Source: Veillonella atypica KON
Lineage (GTDB): Bacteria > Bacillota > Negativicutes > Veillonellales > Veillonellaceae
NCBI RefSeq assembly: GCF_002959915.1
Contig: NZ_PPDE01000005.1
Span: 1-64,000, forward strand
Direction of reading: 5' to 3'
DNA length: 64,000 nucleotides
The notes beneath the pieces were generated by a model, which ran no database searches, was not told the origin of the DNA, and saw nothing but the letters and a program-made list of their open reading frames with translations. Shown here one piece after another: positions 53,513 through 62,628 of this stretch. Each line of letters begins with the position of its first letter. Position 1 is the stretch's first letter. The position numbers and the translations under genes are program-made.

Positions 53513-53995
53513 ATGCTTATACGAAAAGCGACAACCGCTGATTTAGATTTAGTGACACATATAGAAGCAACTTGTTTTCCTCCTGCTGAGGCGGCGCCTC
53601 GTGAGGCTTTTAAGGAACGATTAGATCATTATGCAGGTCAGTTTTTAATTGCCTTTGACGGTGATACACCTATCGGTTTTATCGATGGATTTGTAACGGA
53701 TGATGAAATCCTAACCGATGAGATGTTTGCTGATGCATCTATGCACAATCCTGATGGGGCATGGCAGATGATATTTGGCCTAAATACAATGCCAGCGTAT
53801 CGCAATCGCGGTGTAGGGGGGCAGTTGATTGAGGCTTTCATAAAATTGGCCAAAGAAGAAAATCGAAAAGGCGTTATTTTGACATGTAAGGAAGAAAAGA
53901 TTCATTATTACGCCAAGTTTGGCTTTGTAAATGAAGGCGAGTCTATATCTGATCACGGCGGTGCTAAGTGGTATCAGATGCGTGTTGTGTTCTAG
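53513..53995 (+). CDS. GNAT-family N-acetyltransferase
   Basis: 160 residues. The N-terminal LIRKATTADLDLVTHIEATC and the acetyl-CoA loop NTMPAYRNRGVGGQLIEAFI are typical. The C-terminal KIHYYAKFGFVNEGES matches AANAT-like (arylalkylamine-type) members. The acceptor is unknown. It has a poor ribosome site (AAAGATTAAATA) and may depend on upstream translation. Confidence 0.88.
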   Translation: MLIRKATTADLDLVTHIEATCFPPAEAAPREAFKERLDHYAGQFLIAFDGDTPIGFIDGFVTDDEILTDEMFADASMHNPDGAWQMIFGLNTMPAYRNRGVGGQLIEAFIKLAKEENRKGVILTCKEEKIHYYAKFGFVNEGESISDHGGAKWYQMRVVF

Positions 53996-54015
53996 CCATA
54001 TAATTAAATATAAAA

Positions 54016-54066
54016 GAAGAAGCTGAAATCTTGCAGATTAGCATTGGTTTCAGCTTCTTTTTTGTT
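54016..54066. terminator. bidirectional terminator
   Basis: GAAGAAGCTGAAATC...GGTTTCAGCTTCTTTTTT between converging operons. Confidence 0.85.
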
Positions 54067-54089
54067 GGGACAAAGTATTGGTATTATAT

Positions 54090-55190
54090 TTAAATAATTT
54101 CTTTAACTTGCGCTACACCTTTATCGGTCAGCATATAGTACCCATTTGTTACGTACAACAAGCCTTGTTTCTTAAGGTGTGTTGCGGCTTGGTGTGTATA
54201 GTCTGGCTTCCAGTTCAAGTGTTCGTGAATGGTGCCGATACCATTTTCAATGGCCGCCACAGGTGTATTCATATGGGTATAGATGTGGCAGAGCATCATC
54301 GTTTCTCGATAGTGACGACGCAAGTGGCGTTGGCGAAGATAGGTTGCAATATAGCCTGTCTTTGGCGTGCAAATAACGGCAATTAATAATGCGAGACCAA
54401 TCGTTGTTGCGATAGCGCCTGCAATGGATACGTCTAGGGTGAAAGCGACTTCTGTACCGATAACGGCACAGATAATGCCGATGATGATACTGCTAATGAG
54501 CATGGCTTTCACAGAGTCCGTCCATAAATAAGCGATGACCGCAGGTCCGATCATGAGGCCAATAACGAGAATGGCGCCTACTGCTTGGAATGAAGCCACC
54601 ACGGTGAGGGATACCATGGTCATGAGCACGTAGTGGATGAGGGCAGGCATGAAGCCGAAAAGCCCTGCTAATAGTGGATCGAAGGTGGATAGCTGCAATT
54701 CCTTGTAGAAGAGCATAACTAATAGGAGGTTGATGAATGCCACCCCAAGGGAAATCCATAGTGAAACAGGACCTAGGTCGGTGCCGTTTACAATCCATCT
54801 GTCGAATGGAGCGAACGCAATTTCCCCTAGAAGTGCCGTATCTACGTCAAGGTGTGCGTTGCCGCTGTAGAGGCTGACGAGAATGATGGCAATGGAGAAG
54901 AGGAGGGGGAAGATGATACCAATGGATGCGTCTTCGTTGACGAGGCCCGTGTTATGAATCATCTCTGTAAGCCACACTGTTCCTACGCCGACTATGGTTG
55001 CCCCTACTAAAAGCAAGGGCGAGTTTAAGTCTTCCGTTACAAAGAAAGCGAGCACGATGCCGAGGAATACGGTGTGCGTAATGGCGTCAGCCATCATGGA
55101 CATGCGGCGCAGCACGAGGAATACACCAGGGATAGCGCACGCGATGGATACCGCAATGGCAATGAATAAAATCTCTGTATGTACTGTCAT
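54090..55190 (-). CDS. metal ABC transporter permease with C-terminal winged-helix-like tail
   Basis: 366 residues, about 85 more than a plain TroC/ZnuB permease. Residues 1-280 contain eight to nine membrane helices of the Mn/Zn/Fe permease family (FLVLRRMSMMADAITHTVFL, ASIGIIFPLLFSIAIILVSL). The soluble tail from about residue 290 (RHYRETMMLCHIYTHMNTPV, HEHLNWKPDYTHQAATHLKK, GLLYVTNGYYMLTDKG) looks like a DtxR-type winged helix-turn-helix. Chlamydial YtgCR and MntC-like proteins show a comparable fusion. ATG 55190 overlaps the upstream stop by 4 bp. Confidence 0.8.
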   Translation of the reverse strand: MTVHTEILFIAIAVSIACAIPGVFLVLRRMSMMADAITHTVFLGIVLAFFVTEDLNSPLLLVGATIVGVGTVWLTEMIHNTGLVNEDASIGIIFPLLFSIAIILVSLYSGNAHLDVDTALLGEIAFAPFDRWIVNGTDLGPVSLWISLGVAFINLLLVMLFYKELQLSTFDPLLAGLFGFMPALIHYVLMTMVSLTVVASFQAVGAILVIGLMIGPAVIAYLWTDSVKAMLISSIIIGIICAVIGTEVAFTLDVSIAGAIATTIGLALLIAVICTPKTGYIATYLRQRHLRRHYRETMMLCHIYTHMNTPVAAIENGIGTIHEHLNWKPDYTHQAATHLKKQGLLYVTNGYYMLTDKGVAQVKEII

Positions 55191-56050
55191 GGGGCACCTC
55201 TTTTCCGGAATTGCCACAAGATGCCTCTATTAGGTGCAAATATGAGGCTCAACAGTACAATAATCGACAGAATGACGATGATGGCAGGTCCTGTAGGCAG
55301 TTTTTGTACTGTTGTACTCCAAATGGTACCGCCGATAGCAGATACCATACCGAAACATCCTGCTAACATACACATGGTACCTAGCTTGTTCGTCCACTGA
55401 CGAGCCCCTACGGCCGGTGCAATGAGTAGGGAACTGATTAAGATAGCACCTACTGATTGAATGCCGATGATGATGGTCATGATCAATAGGAATCGATATA
55501 AAATGAGTGTAAAGGTGATGGGAATTTGCAATGTTTTGGCGTATTCTACGTCAAAGGAAATGAGCTTTAGCTCTTTCCAAAATAAGGCTGTTAAAACGAT
55601 AATGATGAGCGCTGCCGCCGATGTAATGTACACATCGCGGGCTAATATGGTGGCGGCCTGTCCAAATATAAATTTTGAAAGCCCCGCCTGACCTGCATTG
55701 TTCAGACTTTGAAGGTAGGTGAGTAGAACCATACCAAGACCAAAGAAAGCAGATAGTATAGTAGCCAGAGCACCATCGAATTTGATTTTACTGTTTTCTA
55801 CGGTAATGGTTATGAGCCACGCCGCAGTGATAGAGGACAGGGCGGCACCTATAATGAGTACCTCAATGTCTTTTATACCGGTCAGCAAGAATGCGATGAC
55901 TACACCAGGCAGTGCCGCGTGGGAGAGACCGTCACCGATTAGGCTTTCCTTGCGCAGTACAGCGAAGGTGCCTGCAATACCACTGGCAAGGCCCAAGAGA
56001 GCCGTGCCGAGCAATACCATCTGTGTCGTATAGGACTGGAGTATGGTCAT
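55187..56050 (-). CDS. metal ABC transporter permease
   Basis: 287 residues with about eight membrane helices. The cytoplasmic GTFAVLRKESLIGDGLSHAA LPG region and SVGAILISSLLIAPAVGARQ are characteristic of TroC/ZnuB/MntB permeases. It overlaps both its neighbours by 4 bp, a tightly coupled operon. Confidence 0.88.
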   Translation of the reverse strand: MTILQSYTTQMVLLGTALLGLASGIAGTFAVLRKESLIGDGLSHAALPGVVIAFLLTGIKDIEVLIIGAALSSITAAWLITITVENSKIKFDGALATILSAFFGLGMVLLTYLQSLNNAGQAGLSKFIFGQAATILARDVYITSAAALIIIVLTALFWKELKLISFDVEYAKTLQIPITFTLILYRFLLIMTIIIGIQSVGAILISSLLIAPAVGARQWTNKLGTMCMLAGCFGMVSAIGGTIWSTTVQKLPTGPAIIVILSIIVLLSLIFAPNRGILWQFRKRGAP

Positions 56051-56778
56051 ACAATCCTCCCCTTGCCGTAGGTGCGCTCGATGACCTCATCGGTAAAGGT
56101 CTCTGCTACGGGACCATAGGCAACAGTTTGCTTATTGACCATCGTTACCCAGTCGAAATATTGAGGTACCGTATTTAAGTCGTGATGTACGACGATAACC
56201 GTTTTGCCGCGCGCTTTCATTTCTTGTAAAAGGGAGATAATGGCGTGCTCCGTCGTTTTATCGACGCCCTTAAAAGGCTCGTCCATGAGGTAAATATCTG
56301 CCTCTTGTACGAGGGCTCTCGCGAGGAATACACGCTGTTGTTGGCCCCCTGAAAGTTGACGAATTTGCCTATTTACATAGTCGCTCATGCCCATTTTTTC
56401 AATCATGGAGAGGGCGAGTTCCTTATCCTTTTTACTTGGTCGTTTGAACCAACCTAGATGACCATAGCGGCCCATAAGTACGACATCTAATACGGTAGTA
56501 GGAAAGTCCCAGTCTACGCTACCGCTTTGAGGGACATAGGCGATTTTCTTGTAATCCTTTTTGTCCATCGCAAGGTGGTGGTCGATATAAAACTTAACAC
56601 TACCTGAGATAACTGTTAATAGGCCTAACATGGCCTTTAATAATGTAGATTTACCGGCTCCATTAGGGCCGACGATAGCCGCTAAGGAACCGATGGGTAC
56701 CTTCATATCTACGTCCCATAATACGGGTTTTGTCGTATAGGCTACGGTCATATCTTCAACTTCAACGGCCCATTCCAT
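56047..56778 (-). CDS. metal ABC transporter ATPase
   Basis: 243 residues. Walker A GPNGAGKST, signature LSGGQQQR, Walker B IYLMDEPFKGVD, H-loop VVHHDL. VPQSGSVDWDFPTTVLDVVL is the typical TroB/MntB-type Q-loop segment. AAAAGGAGGTCTCT precedes the ATG. Confidence 0.92.
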   Translation of the reverse strand: MEWAVEVEDMTVAYTTKPVLWDVDMKVPIGSLAAIVGPNGAGKSTLLKAMLGLLTVISGSVKFYIDHHLAMDKKDYKKIAYVPQSGSVDWDFPTTVLDVVLMGRYGHLGWFKRPSKKDKELALSMIEKMGMSDYVNRQIRQLSGGQQQRVFLARALVQEADIYLMDEPFKGVDKTTEHAIISLLQEMKARGKTVIVVHHDLNTVPQYFDWVTMVNKQTVAYGPVAETFTDEVIERTYGKGRIV

Positions 56779-56800
56779 AGAGACCTCCTTTTATCATTGT

Positions 56801-57742
56801 TTATTTAAGTGCTTTAGCGATGGTATCGATATTGGCTTTTACCATACCGATATATGTGCCGCCTTCAGTGCCTTCAGAACCGAGGGAGTCGGAGTATAAT
56901 TCGCCACCGATGGCAACGTTCCAACCTTTAGCCTTAGCTGCTTCTTGAACGGCTTCAATTGTTTTGTGCGGTACAGAAGATTCTACGAAGATCGCTTTAA
57001 TTTTGTGATCTACGATGAATTGCACAAGTTCATTCACATCTTGTGTGCCTGCTTCTGTAGCAGTACTTACACCTTGCAAACCTTTTACTTCAAAGCCATA
57101 CGCACGAGCAAAGTATTGGAAGGCATCGTGTGCTGTTACGAGAACGCGAGATTCTTTAGGAATTGATTCTGCTTGAGTTTTGATGTATGCATCTGTTTCA
57201 TCTAATTTAGTGAGGTATGCATCATAGCGTTTTTTGAAATCCTCTTTGTGAGCTGGGTCTGCTTTTGAAAGTCCTTCGTATACAGCCTTGGCTGCAAGTT
57301 TCCAATTTGCTACATCGAACCAAATATGAGGGTCTTTAGTTTTCACGCCATCTTCTTCGTCAAAGTCGAGTAGAGTAGCTGGATTAATGGCGTCGGATAC
57401 GCGGATAGTAGCTTTATTTTGTTTTGTTAAATTGTCGAAAATAGAACCCATTTTACCTTCTAAGTGAACACCGTTGTACACTACAACATCTGCCTTAGAC
57501 ATAGTTGTTACATCGCCGGCGCTCGCTTGATAGAGATGAGGGTCTACGCCAGGGCCCATAAGACCTTGGACGGACACATGGTCACCGCCAATTTCTTTTA
57601 CTAAATCGGTCAGCATCGTCGTAGTGGCGACGACGTTTAGTTTCTTTTGACTGTCCTGTGCTGCATCCTTACCACAGCCTGCAAGGGCTAGTAACATAAG
57701 TGCTAATGATACGACGACTAATACGACTCGGTTGAACTTCAT
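56801..57742 (-). CDS. Mn/Zn/Fe-type substrate-binding lipoprotein (TroA family)
   Basis: 313 residues. Lipobox ALAGC (Cys about 23). Cluster A-1 metal-binding features: GVDPHLYQAS, DPHIWFDVANW, TAHDAFQYFARAYG and a late E/D in VESSVP and GGELYSDSLG. The internal His-rich loop of ZnuA is absent, which slightly favours manganese or iron over zinc. AAAGGAGGTTTATT precedes the ATG. First gene of the operon. Confidence 0.88.
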   Translation of the reverse strand: MKFNRVVLVVVSLALMLLALAGCGKDAAQDSQKKLNVVATTTMLTDLVKEIGGDHVSVQGLMGPGVDPHLYQASAGDVTTMSKADVVVYNGVHLEGKMGSIFDNLTKQNKATIRVSDAINPATLLDFDEEDGVKTKDPHIWFDVANWKLAAKAVYEGLSKADPAHKEDFKKRYDAYLTKLDETDAYIKTQAESIPKESRVLVTAHDAFQYFARAYGFEVKGLQGVSTATEAGTQDVNELVQFIVDHKIKAIFVESSVPHKTIEAVQEAAKAKGWNVAIGGELYSDSLGSEGTEGGTYIGMVKANIDTIAKALK

Positions 57743-57861
57743 AATAAACCTCCTTTATATAGATGCTAATTTTAAAAACTTTAATAATCTTGTTTGAGGG
57801 AACTGTACTGTCTTAATGATGAAATCATTTGAAGTGGAGAATATTTCCCTAAATTTAAACA

Positions 57862-57893
57862 GAAAAATAGCCGCTACTAACGTAGCGGCTATT
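57862..57893 (-). terminator. terminator of the 31-residue peptide gene
   Basis: On the minus strand AATAGCCGCTACG-TTA-GTAGCGGCTATT followed by TTTCTG. Confidence 0.75.
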
Positions 57894-57929
57894 GGCAGTT
57901 ATACAGTCTTCTGCTAAGGTCACGATCAT

Positions 57930-58025
57930 TTAGTGGATAAGAGCTTGTAGATGGTTCGGCCCAACGAGGGCAACGATACCAAGTACCATCATGACCTTCA
58001 TTTGAATACGCTTTCTACGTCTCAT
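57930..58025 (-). CDS. 31-residue basic/hydrophobic peptide
   Basis: ATG at 58025 with AAAGGAGG 6-7 nt upstream, TAA at 57932-57930. It begins with five basic residues among the first seven (MRRRKRIQMK), then a short hydrophobic stretch (VMMVLGIVALVG), ending in NHLQALIH. It has its own terminator, so it is an independent small gene. It could be a membrane-active or regulatory peptide; no family is known to me. Confidence 0.55.
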   Translation of the reverse strand: MRRRKRIQMKVMMVLGIVALVGPNHLQALIH

Positions 58026-58051
58026 GATGAACCTCCTTTTGTAATTTTGTT

Positions 58052-58066
58052 ACATCAACTTGATGT
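58052..58066. promoter_or_regulatory. 15-bp perfect palindrome, candidate operator
   Basis: ACATCAA-C-TTGATGT between the 31-residue peptide gene and the TonB-C gene. It may bind a regulator acting on either. Confidence 0.4.
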
Positions 58067-58248
58067 GTAATCCGATCAATTTAGTCAATATGAATATAAC
58101 ATAGATGAGAAAAATTATCAATAAAAATTATTCTATAAATATATTTTTTACTAATAGATTACATTTTGCAGTTAAGTATTTTTTTCTTCATCTTTATCGA
58201 GTATTATATATGTATATTTATTATATTAATTTCGAGGGGGAACAAACC

Positions 58249-58725
58249 ATGAATATATTAACTCGATTCGCGTGTGCTGCTGTTCTTACATTTGCGGTAG
58301 GTGCTATGATGCCTGCTCATGCTGATGCGGCTGCGGGTAGATTTACAGAAGCACCTCGCGAGGTATCCATCGTTAAACCTACGATGCCAGCTATTCCAAA
58401 TGGAATTATCGTAGCAGATCATATGCGTGTACGATTCCTAATTAACAAACAAGGCAAGGTTGAAAATGTCTTTGTAGAACAATCCTCGGGTTATGGTCCT
58501 GTTGATGAGGCTGTGAAAGCTGCTATTAGACAATGGGAATTTACGCCGGCTATTGGCACAGATCAAAAAGCCCATGCATCCATCATAGGCATGACAATTA
58601 CATTGCCAAAGGGTAATGCTCCAGCTAAGTCCGGCAATGGTAAATTGACGATAGACAAATCACAGTCTAACGATAATCATGCGTCTGATGTGAATGCGAA
58701 AGCGAATGGTCCTAAGGCAAAATAA
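58249..58725 (+). CDS. secreted TonB C-terminal-domain protein
   Basis: 158 residues. Signal peptide RFACAAVLTFAVGAMMPAHA-DA. A TonB_C-like domain follows: MRVRFLINKQGKVENVFVEQ, GPVDEAVKAAIRQWEFTPAI. Unlike TonB there is no proline-rich linker; the Lys/Asn-rich tail follows the domain instead. Likely periplasmic. CGAGGGGG lies 9-10 nt before ATG 58249, chosen over upstream in-frame starts. Followed closely by a second TonB-C gene. Confidence 0.75.
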   Translation: MNILTRFACAAVLTFAVGAMMPAHADAAAGRFTEAPREVSIVKPTMPAIPNGIIVADHMRVRFLINKQGKVENVFVEQSSGYGPVDEAVKAAIRQWEFTPAIGTDQKAHASIIGMTITLPKGNAPAKSGNGKLTIDKSQSNDNHASDVNAKANGPKAK

Positions 58726-58788
58726 GGAGTGAAACAGTCTAGGACTCAATAATGAGAGTGGTCATAAGACTAAATGAGGAGAAAGATG

Positions 58789-59139
58789 ATGAGTAATGTA
58801 TTGCGTTGTGTTGCCTTAACGGCATTAATAATGTCCATGTCTGCCGCTGTTTCTTTGGCGGCCACACCTTATGAAGCGCCAAAAGCAGTATCTACACCAG
58901 GCTTTGATTCTGGTGTACTACATGGTTATGCCGGTGATGCAACTGTTGTTAATGTAAACTTTACTATTAATACAGATGGATCCGTTTCTCATGTAGAATT
59001 ACAAGGGTCTACTGGTAGTAGTGATGCGGATGCATCCATTGTGAACACGATTTCTACATGGAAATTTACACCGGCTACGGATAGCAATGGCAATCCTGTA
59101 GAGGCATCTAAAACTGAATATATTAATTTAAGGAATTAA
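58789..59139 (+). CDS. small secreted TonB C-terminal-domain protein
   Basis: 116 residues. Signal peptide CVALTALIMSMSAAVSLAA-TP. VVNVNFTINTDGSVSHVELQ, DADASIVNTISTWKFTPATD match the TonB_C fold, minimal form. AGGAG lies 7 nt before ATG 58789 (an adjacent ATG at 58786 is equally possible). It forms a pair with 58249; function is unknown and neither contains the TonB membrane anchor with its ExbB-contact residues. Confidence 0.72.
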   Translation: MSNVLRCVALTALIMSMSAAVSLAATPYEAPKAVSTPGFDSGVLHGYAGDATVVNVNFTINTDGSVSHVELQGSTGSSDADASIVNTISTWKFTPATDSNGNPVEASKTEYINLRN

Positions 59140-59142
59140 TAG

Positions 59143-59175
59143 AAGGCACTCATACATTGTATGGGTGCTTTTTTA
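59143..59175 (+). terminator. terminator after the TonB-C pair
   Basis: AGGCACTCATAC-ATT-GTATGGGTGCTTTTTT. Confidence 0.78.
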
Positions 59176-59362
59176 TGTGCTGGTGAAAGTACTTAAGGAG
59201 TTAATTATATTGGGTGAAAGTGTTTTGTGGCTCAATTATCTTGGGAAATGTATCTGCAGCAACTGAAAATTACTTTCAAAATAAATATAATAAAAATATA
59301 TTTAATATAGTAATAATATATTGTATATACTAATAGTCTTTGACCCCTGGAGGTATAAGCAT

Positions 59363-60691
59363 ATGAATCCATTACAGCAAAAGCTAGATATTAATAACGA
59401 ACGGTACAGAATTATTGTATCTATTAAAGAGGATTATTTAGACGGTAAATTATCCTTGGAAGAGGGTAACCGTATTTTAAAAGAAAAGTTAGGTACTTGT
59501 ACGCCTGACGAATTTGCTTATGCAGAGCAAAGTTTGAAAGGTTTCTATAAGGATGAAGAAATACTAGACAAGATGGATGATTTGTTGAATTTATTTGACG
59601 GTGTATTAGTGCGTGCCGAAAATGAGTACCCAGAGAATCATCCGTTGTGGGCTTATTTAGAAGAAATTAATGCGGTTGAAAAGGTAGCTCTTGAAGCGGA
59701 TGAATTGTTAAAACAAGATAAGTTTATTAAAAATCCTTGGCTTGGTGTTTTTGATTCCTTAGCAGAATGGCGTATCCATCTATCTCGTAAGCAAAATCAA
59801 TTATATCCAATGTTAGAAAATCATGGGTTTGATCGTCCAACGCGGATTATGTGGACCTTTGATGATGGCGTGCGCGATGCTATCTCTGCATCCTATGCAT
59901 TGCTTCGTGAAGATAAATATGAAGAATTCCTAGCATCTGTTCCAGAAACACTGGCAAAGTTACGTGATTTGAACTCTAAGGAGTTAGAGGTTTTATTGCC
60001 AACATCCTTTAAATTATTAAGTGATGAAGAGTTTGTGCGCATGAGCAAAAATGACCATGAAATCGGTTATGCTATTATTAACGCACCGGGTTTATATGTA
60101 GTGACAGGCATCAATGATTCTGCGGCACAACTAAATACAAATAACTCCGGTCAAAACGGTGCTGTATCTAACGAGTTCCTAAACGATTTGGCAGGTCTAT
60201 TATCCAAATATGTTGGCCCTGTAGGAGGTGCAGCCGTTAGTAAAGATGCTGTCCTAGATGTGGCCACTGGCAAATTGACCTTAGAACAAATTAATTTGTT
60301 GTTCCGTCATCTGCCTGTGGATTTATCCTATGTAGATGAAAATGAACTCGTTAAATTCTACAGTGATACACCACATCGCATTTTCCCTCGTAGTGCTAAT
60401 GTTATTGGCCGTGAGGTGAAGAATTGCCATCCTGCTAAGTCTGTTCATGTTGTAGAAGAAATCGTAGAGAAATTCCGTTCGGGAGAACAAAGCCAAGCAG
60501 AATTTTGGATCAATAAACCGGGCTTGTTTATCTACGTTATCTACACGGCCGTGCGCGATGAAAATGGTAAATTCCGAGGCGTACTAGAAATGATGCAAGA
60601 TTGTACACATATCCGTGAATTAGAAGGCTCCCGTACATTGTTGACTTGGGATAAAACTGACTTTGTAGGCGATAATCAACGCATTTATTAA
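59363..60691 (+). CDS. DUF438 / hemerythrin-like / PAS protein
   Basis: 442 residues. N-terminal DUF438 (about 15-85: YLDGKLSLEEGNRILKEKLG). Hemerythrin-like four-helix segment (about 95-180: ENHPLWAYLEEINAVEKVAL, HLSRKQNQLYPMLENHGF); several metal-ligand positions are present but the first is WAY rather than the usual HxF. C-terminal PAS-like domain (about 315-440: LPVDLSYVDENELVKFYSDT, FPRSANVIGREVKNCHP). Such proteins are thought to sense redox, iron or NO. TGGAGG precedes ATG 59363. Confidence 0.8.
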   Translation: MNPLQQKLDINNERYRIIVSIKEDYLDGKLSLEEGNRILKEKLGTCTPDEFAYAEQSLKGFYKDEEILDKMDDLLNLFDGVLVRAENEYPENHPLWAYLEEINAVEKVALEADELLKQDKFIKNPWLGVFDSLAEWRIHLSRKQNQLYPMLENHGFDRPTRIMWTFDDGVRDAISASYALLREDKYEEFLASVPETLAKLRDLNSKELEVLLPTSFKLLSDEEFVRMSKNDHEIGYAIINAPGLYVVTGINDSAAQLNTNNSGQNGAVSNEFLNDLAGLLSKYVGPVGGAAVSKDAVLDVATGKLTLEQINLLFRHLPVDLSYVDENELVKFYSDTPHRIFPRSANVIGREVKNCHPAKSVHVVEEIVEKFRSGEQSQAEFWINKPGLFIYVIYTAVRDENGKFRGVLEMMQDCTHIRELEGSRTLLTWDKTDFVGDNQRIY

Positions 60692-60910
60692 TAAAAAGTA
60701 ACTCTCTGAGAGCTTACAATAATTATCAATTTTTATTATTACAAAATGTGTTGCACTAATTTAAAATAAACATACAATAATTTACTTTTATTCATCTCTT
60801 TCGTGTATACAAATTTGTTAAAAACAGGTAAAATAGAAATTATTAGAAGTATTTTCAATACACGTACCGATAGGTTTTTATAAAGTTATACGATAAAGGT
60901 GAGGATTAGA

Positions 60911-62539
60911 ATGGCAACACGTCGCATTTGGAATCAAAGTGAAATCAAGACAAATCCGTTATTTTCTAAATTACGCAGCACCATTGAAACTGCGTTTTAT
61001 GGCAATAACGTAAAACCTGTTACATCTGTAGCAGAAGCGTATACATTGGCAACGCAAGAACCAGGTGTCATTCTTCTTGATATGCCTGTATTTAAACCAG
61101 AAGAACAAGGTTTACCAGCTGATGCTAAAATTCTCGTAACTAATGATGGTAAAACGACTGGCCGCTATGCGAAGGCTCGCCGTATCATTGGTGATGAAGG
61201 TATTGATGAAGTCGAATTAGCCGGTATCGCTCGTGATGCTGTGTATGATAGTCGCAATAAAGAATGGATTTCTACACAAGTTGTGGTTGGTCTTGATCGA
61301 AAATTCACGGCTCGTGCTCATCTTATGATTCCAAAGGATCATGCATCTATCATGTATTCTTGGGTTATGAACTTTAAATTTTTTGACGATGCAGTGAAAG
61401 AGTTCTATAACAACAGTAAAGACATCCCGGAAGGGGATATTTATATCTACTCTGACCCTGACTATGTAGTACCAGGTCATCCAGGTGGTCTTGCTATTTT
61501 TGATCCTGCTCATAACTGCGCTATGATTCTTGGCATGCGTTACTTTGGGGAACATAAAAAAGGCACATTGACATTGGCTTGGTCTTTAGCAAACCGTTAT
61601 GGCTACGTAGCCTGCCACGGCGGTATGAAACGCTATAACCTTAAAAATGGTGAGTCTTTCACAATCGGCGTATTTGGTCTATCCGGTTCCGGTAAATCTA
61701 CATTGACTCACGAAAAACACAATGGTCGCTATGATATTTCTATCTTGCATGACGATGCATATATCATCAATACAAATGATTTGTCCTCCGTTGCGATGGA
61801 ACCAACATACTTTGATAAAATGCAGGATTATCCTGTGGAACACCCTGCTAATAAATACTTATTAACCTTGCAAAACGTAGGCGTTACCCTCGATGAAAAT
61901 GGTAATAAGGTCGTATTGGCTGAGGACGTGCGCAACAATAATGGCCGTGCTATTAAATCCCAATTCTGGACAGACAATCGCGTAAACCACGTGGACGAAC
62001 CGGTTAATGCCATTGTGTGGCTAATGAAAGATAAAACATTGCCACCAATCCTTAAAATCGACGACCCTATATTGGCTTCCACTATGGGCGCAACCCTTGC
62101 AACACGCCGCTCTACTGCGGAAAAACTCGATGCCAACGTCGATCCAAATGCACTCGTTATTGAACCATATGCAAACCCATTCCGTACCTATCCGTTAGTT
62201 CGTGATTATGAAAGCTACAAAAAACTCTTCAAAGAATGTGGTGTAGATTGCTATATCATGAACACCGGATTCTTCCTTGAAAAGAAAATCCCTAAAGAAG
62301 TGACCATTGATTTATTAGAACGCCTAGTAGAAGGAGACCTACAATTCGAACCATTCGGTGCCTATGAAAACCTATCCTACGTAGAAGTACCAGGATTCGA
62401 ACCACCATTTGATGTACGCGAATACCATCACCAACTACACCAAGCCTTTGAATTCCGCTCTGAATACGTGGAAAAACTCAAAGACGGTAAAAATGAATTA
62501 CCACAAGAAGTACTTGATGTACTAAAAACTTTAATGTAA
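60911..62539 (+). CDS. pckA: phosphoenolpyruvate carboxykinase (ATP)
   Basis: 542 residues. It converts oxaloacetate to PEP, the entry to gluconeogenesis, needed by an organism growing on lactate. Kinase-1 P-loop FGLSGSGKSTLTHEKHNGRY, kinase-2-like ISILHDDAYIIN, and AWSLANRYGYVACHGGMKRY. The N-terminus differs from E. coli-type PckA, so the assignment rests mainly on the central and C-terminal thirds. AAAGGTGAGG precedes ATG 60911. Confidence 0.85.
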   Translation: MATRRIWNQSEIKTNPLFSKLRSTIETAFYGNNVKPVTSVAEAYTLATQEPGVILLDMPVFKPEEQGLPADAKILVTNDGKTTGRYAKARRIIGDEGIDEVELAGIARDAVYDSRNKEWISTQVVVGLDRKFTARAHLMIPKDHASIMYSWVMNFKFFDDAVKEFYNNSKDIPEGDIYIYSDPDYVVPGHPGGLAIFDPAHNCAMILGMRYFGEHKKGTLTLAWSLANRYGYVACHGGMKRYNLKNGESFTIGVFGLSGSGKSTLTHEKHNGRYDISILHDDAYIINTNDLSSVAMEPTYFDKMQDYPVEHPANKYLLTLQNVGVTLDENGNKVVLAEDVRNNNGRAIKSQFWTDNRVNHVDEPVNAIVWLMKDKTLPPILKIDDPILASTMGATLATRRSTAEKLDANVDPNALVIEPYANPFRTYPLVRDYESYKKLFKECGVDCYIMNTGFFLEKKIPKEVTIDLLERLVEGDLQFEPFGAYENLSYVEVPGFEPPFDVREYHHQLHQAFEFRSEYVEKLKDGKNELPQEVLDVLKTLM

Positions 62540-62556
62540 CACTATAGTTAAATACA

Positions 62557-62628
62557 AAACAGCCCGTCACAAATGACACGCTACTGCGCTAAAGCGGAGC
62601 CCGAAGTCATTTGTGACGGGCTGTTTTT
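62557..62628 (+). repeat. palindromic repeat element J (short core) / pckA terminator
   Basis: Perfect arms AAACAGCCCGTCACAAATGA and TCATTTGTGACGGGCTGTTT flank CACGCTACTGCGCTAAAGCG GAGCCCGAAG, ending in TTTT. A partial copy of the core (GCTACTGCGCTAAAGCGGAG) lies at 62684-62703 without arms. Confidence 0.8.
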
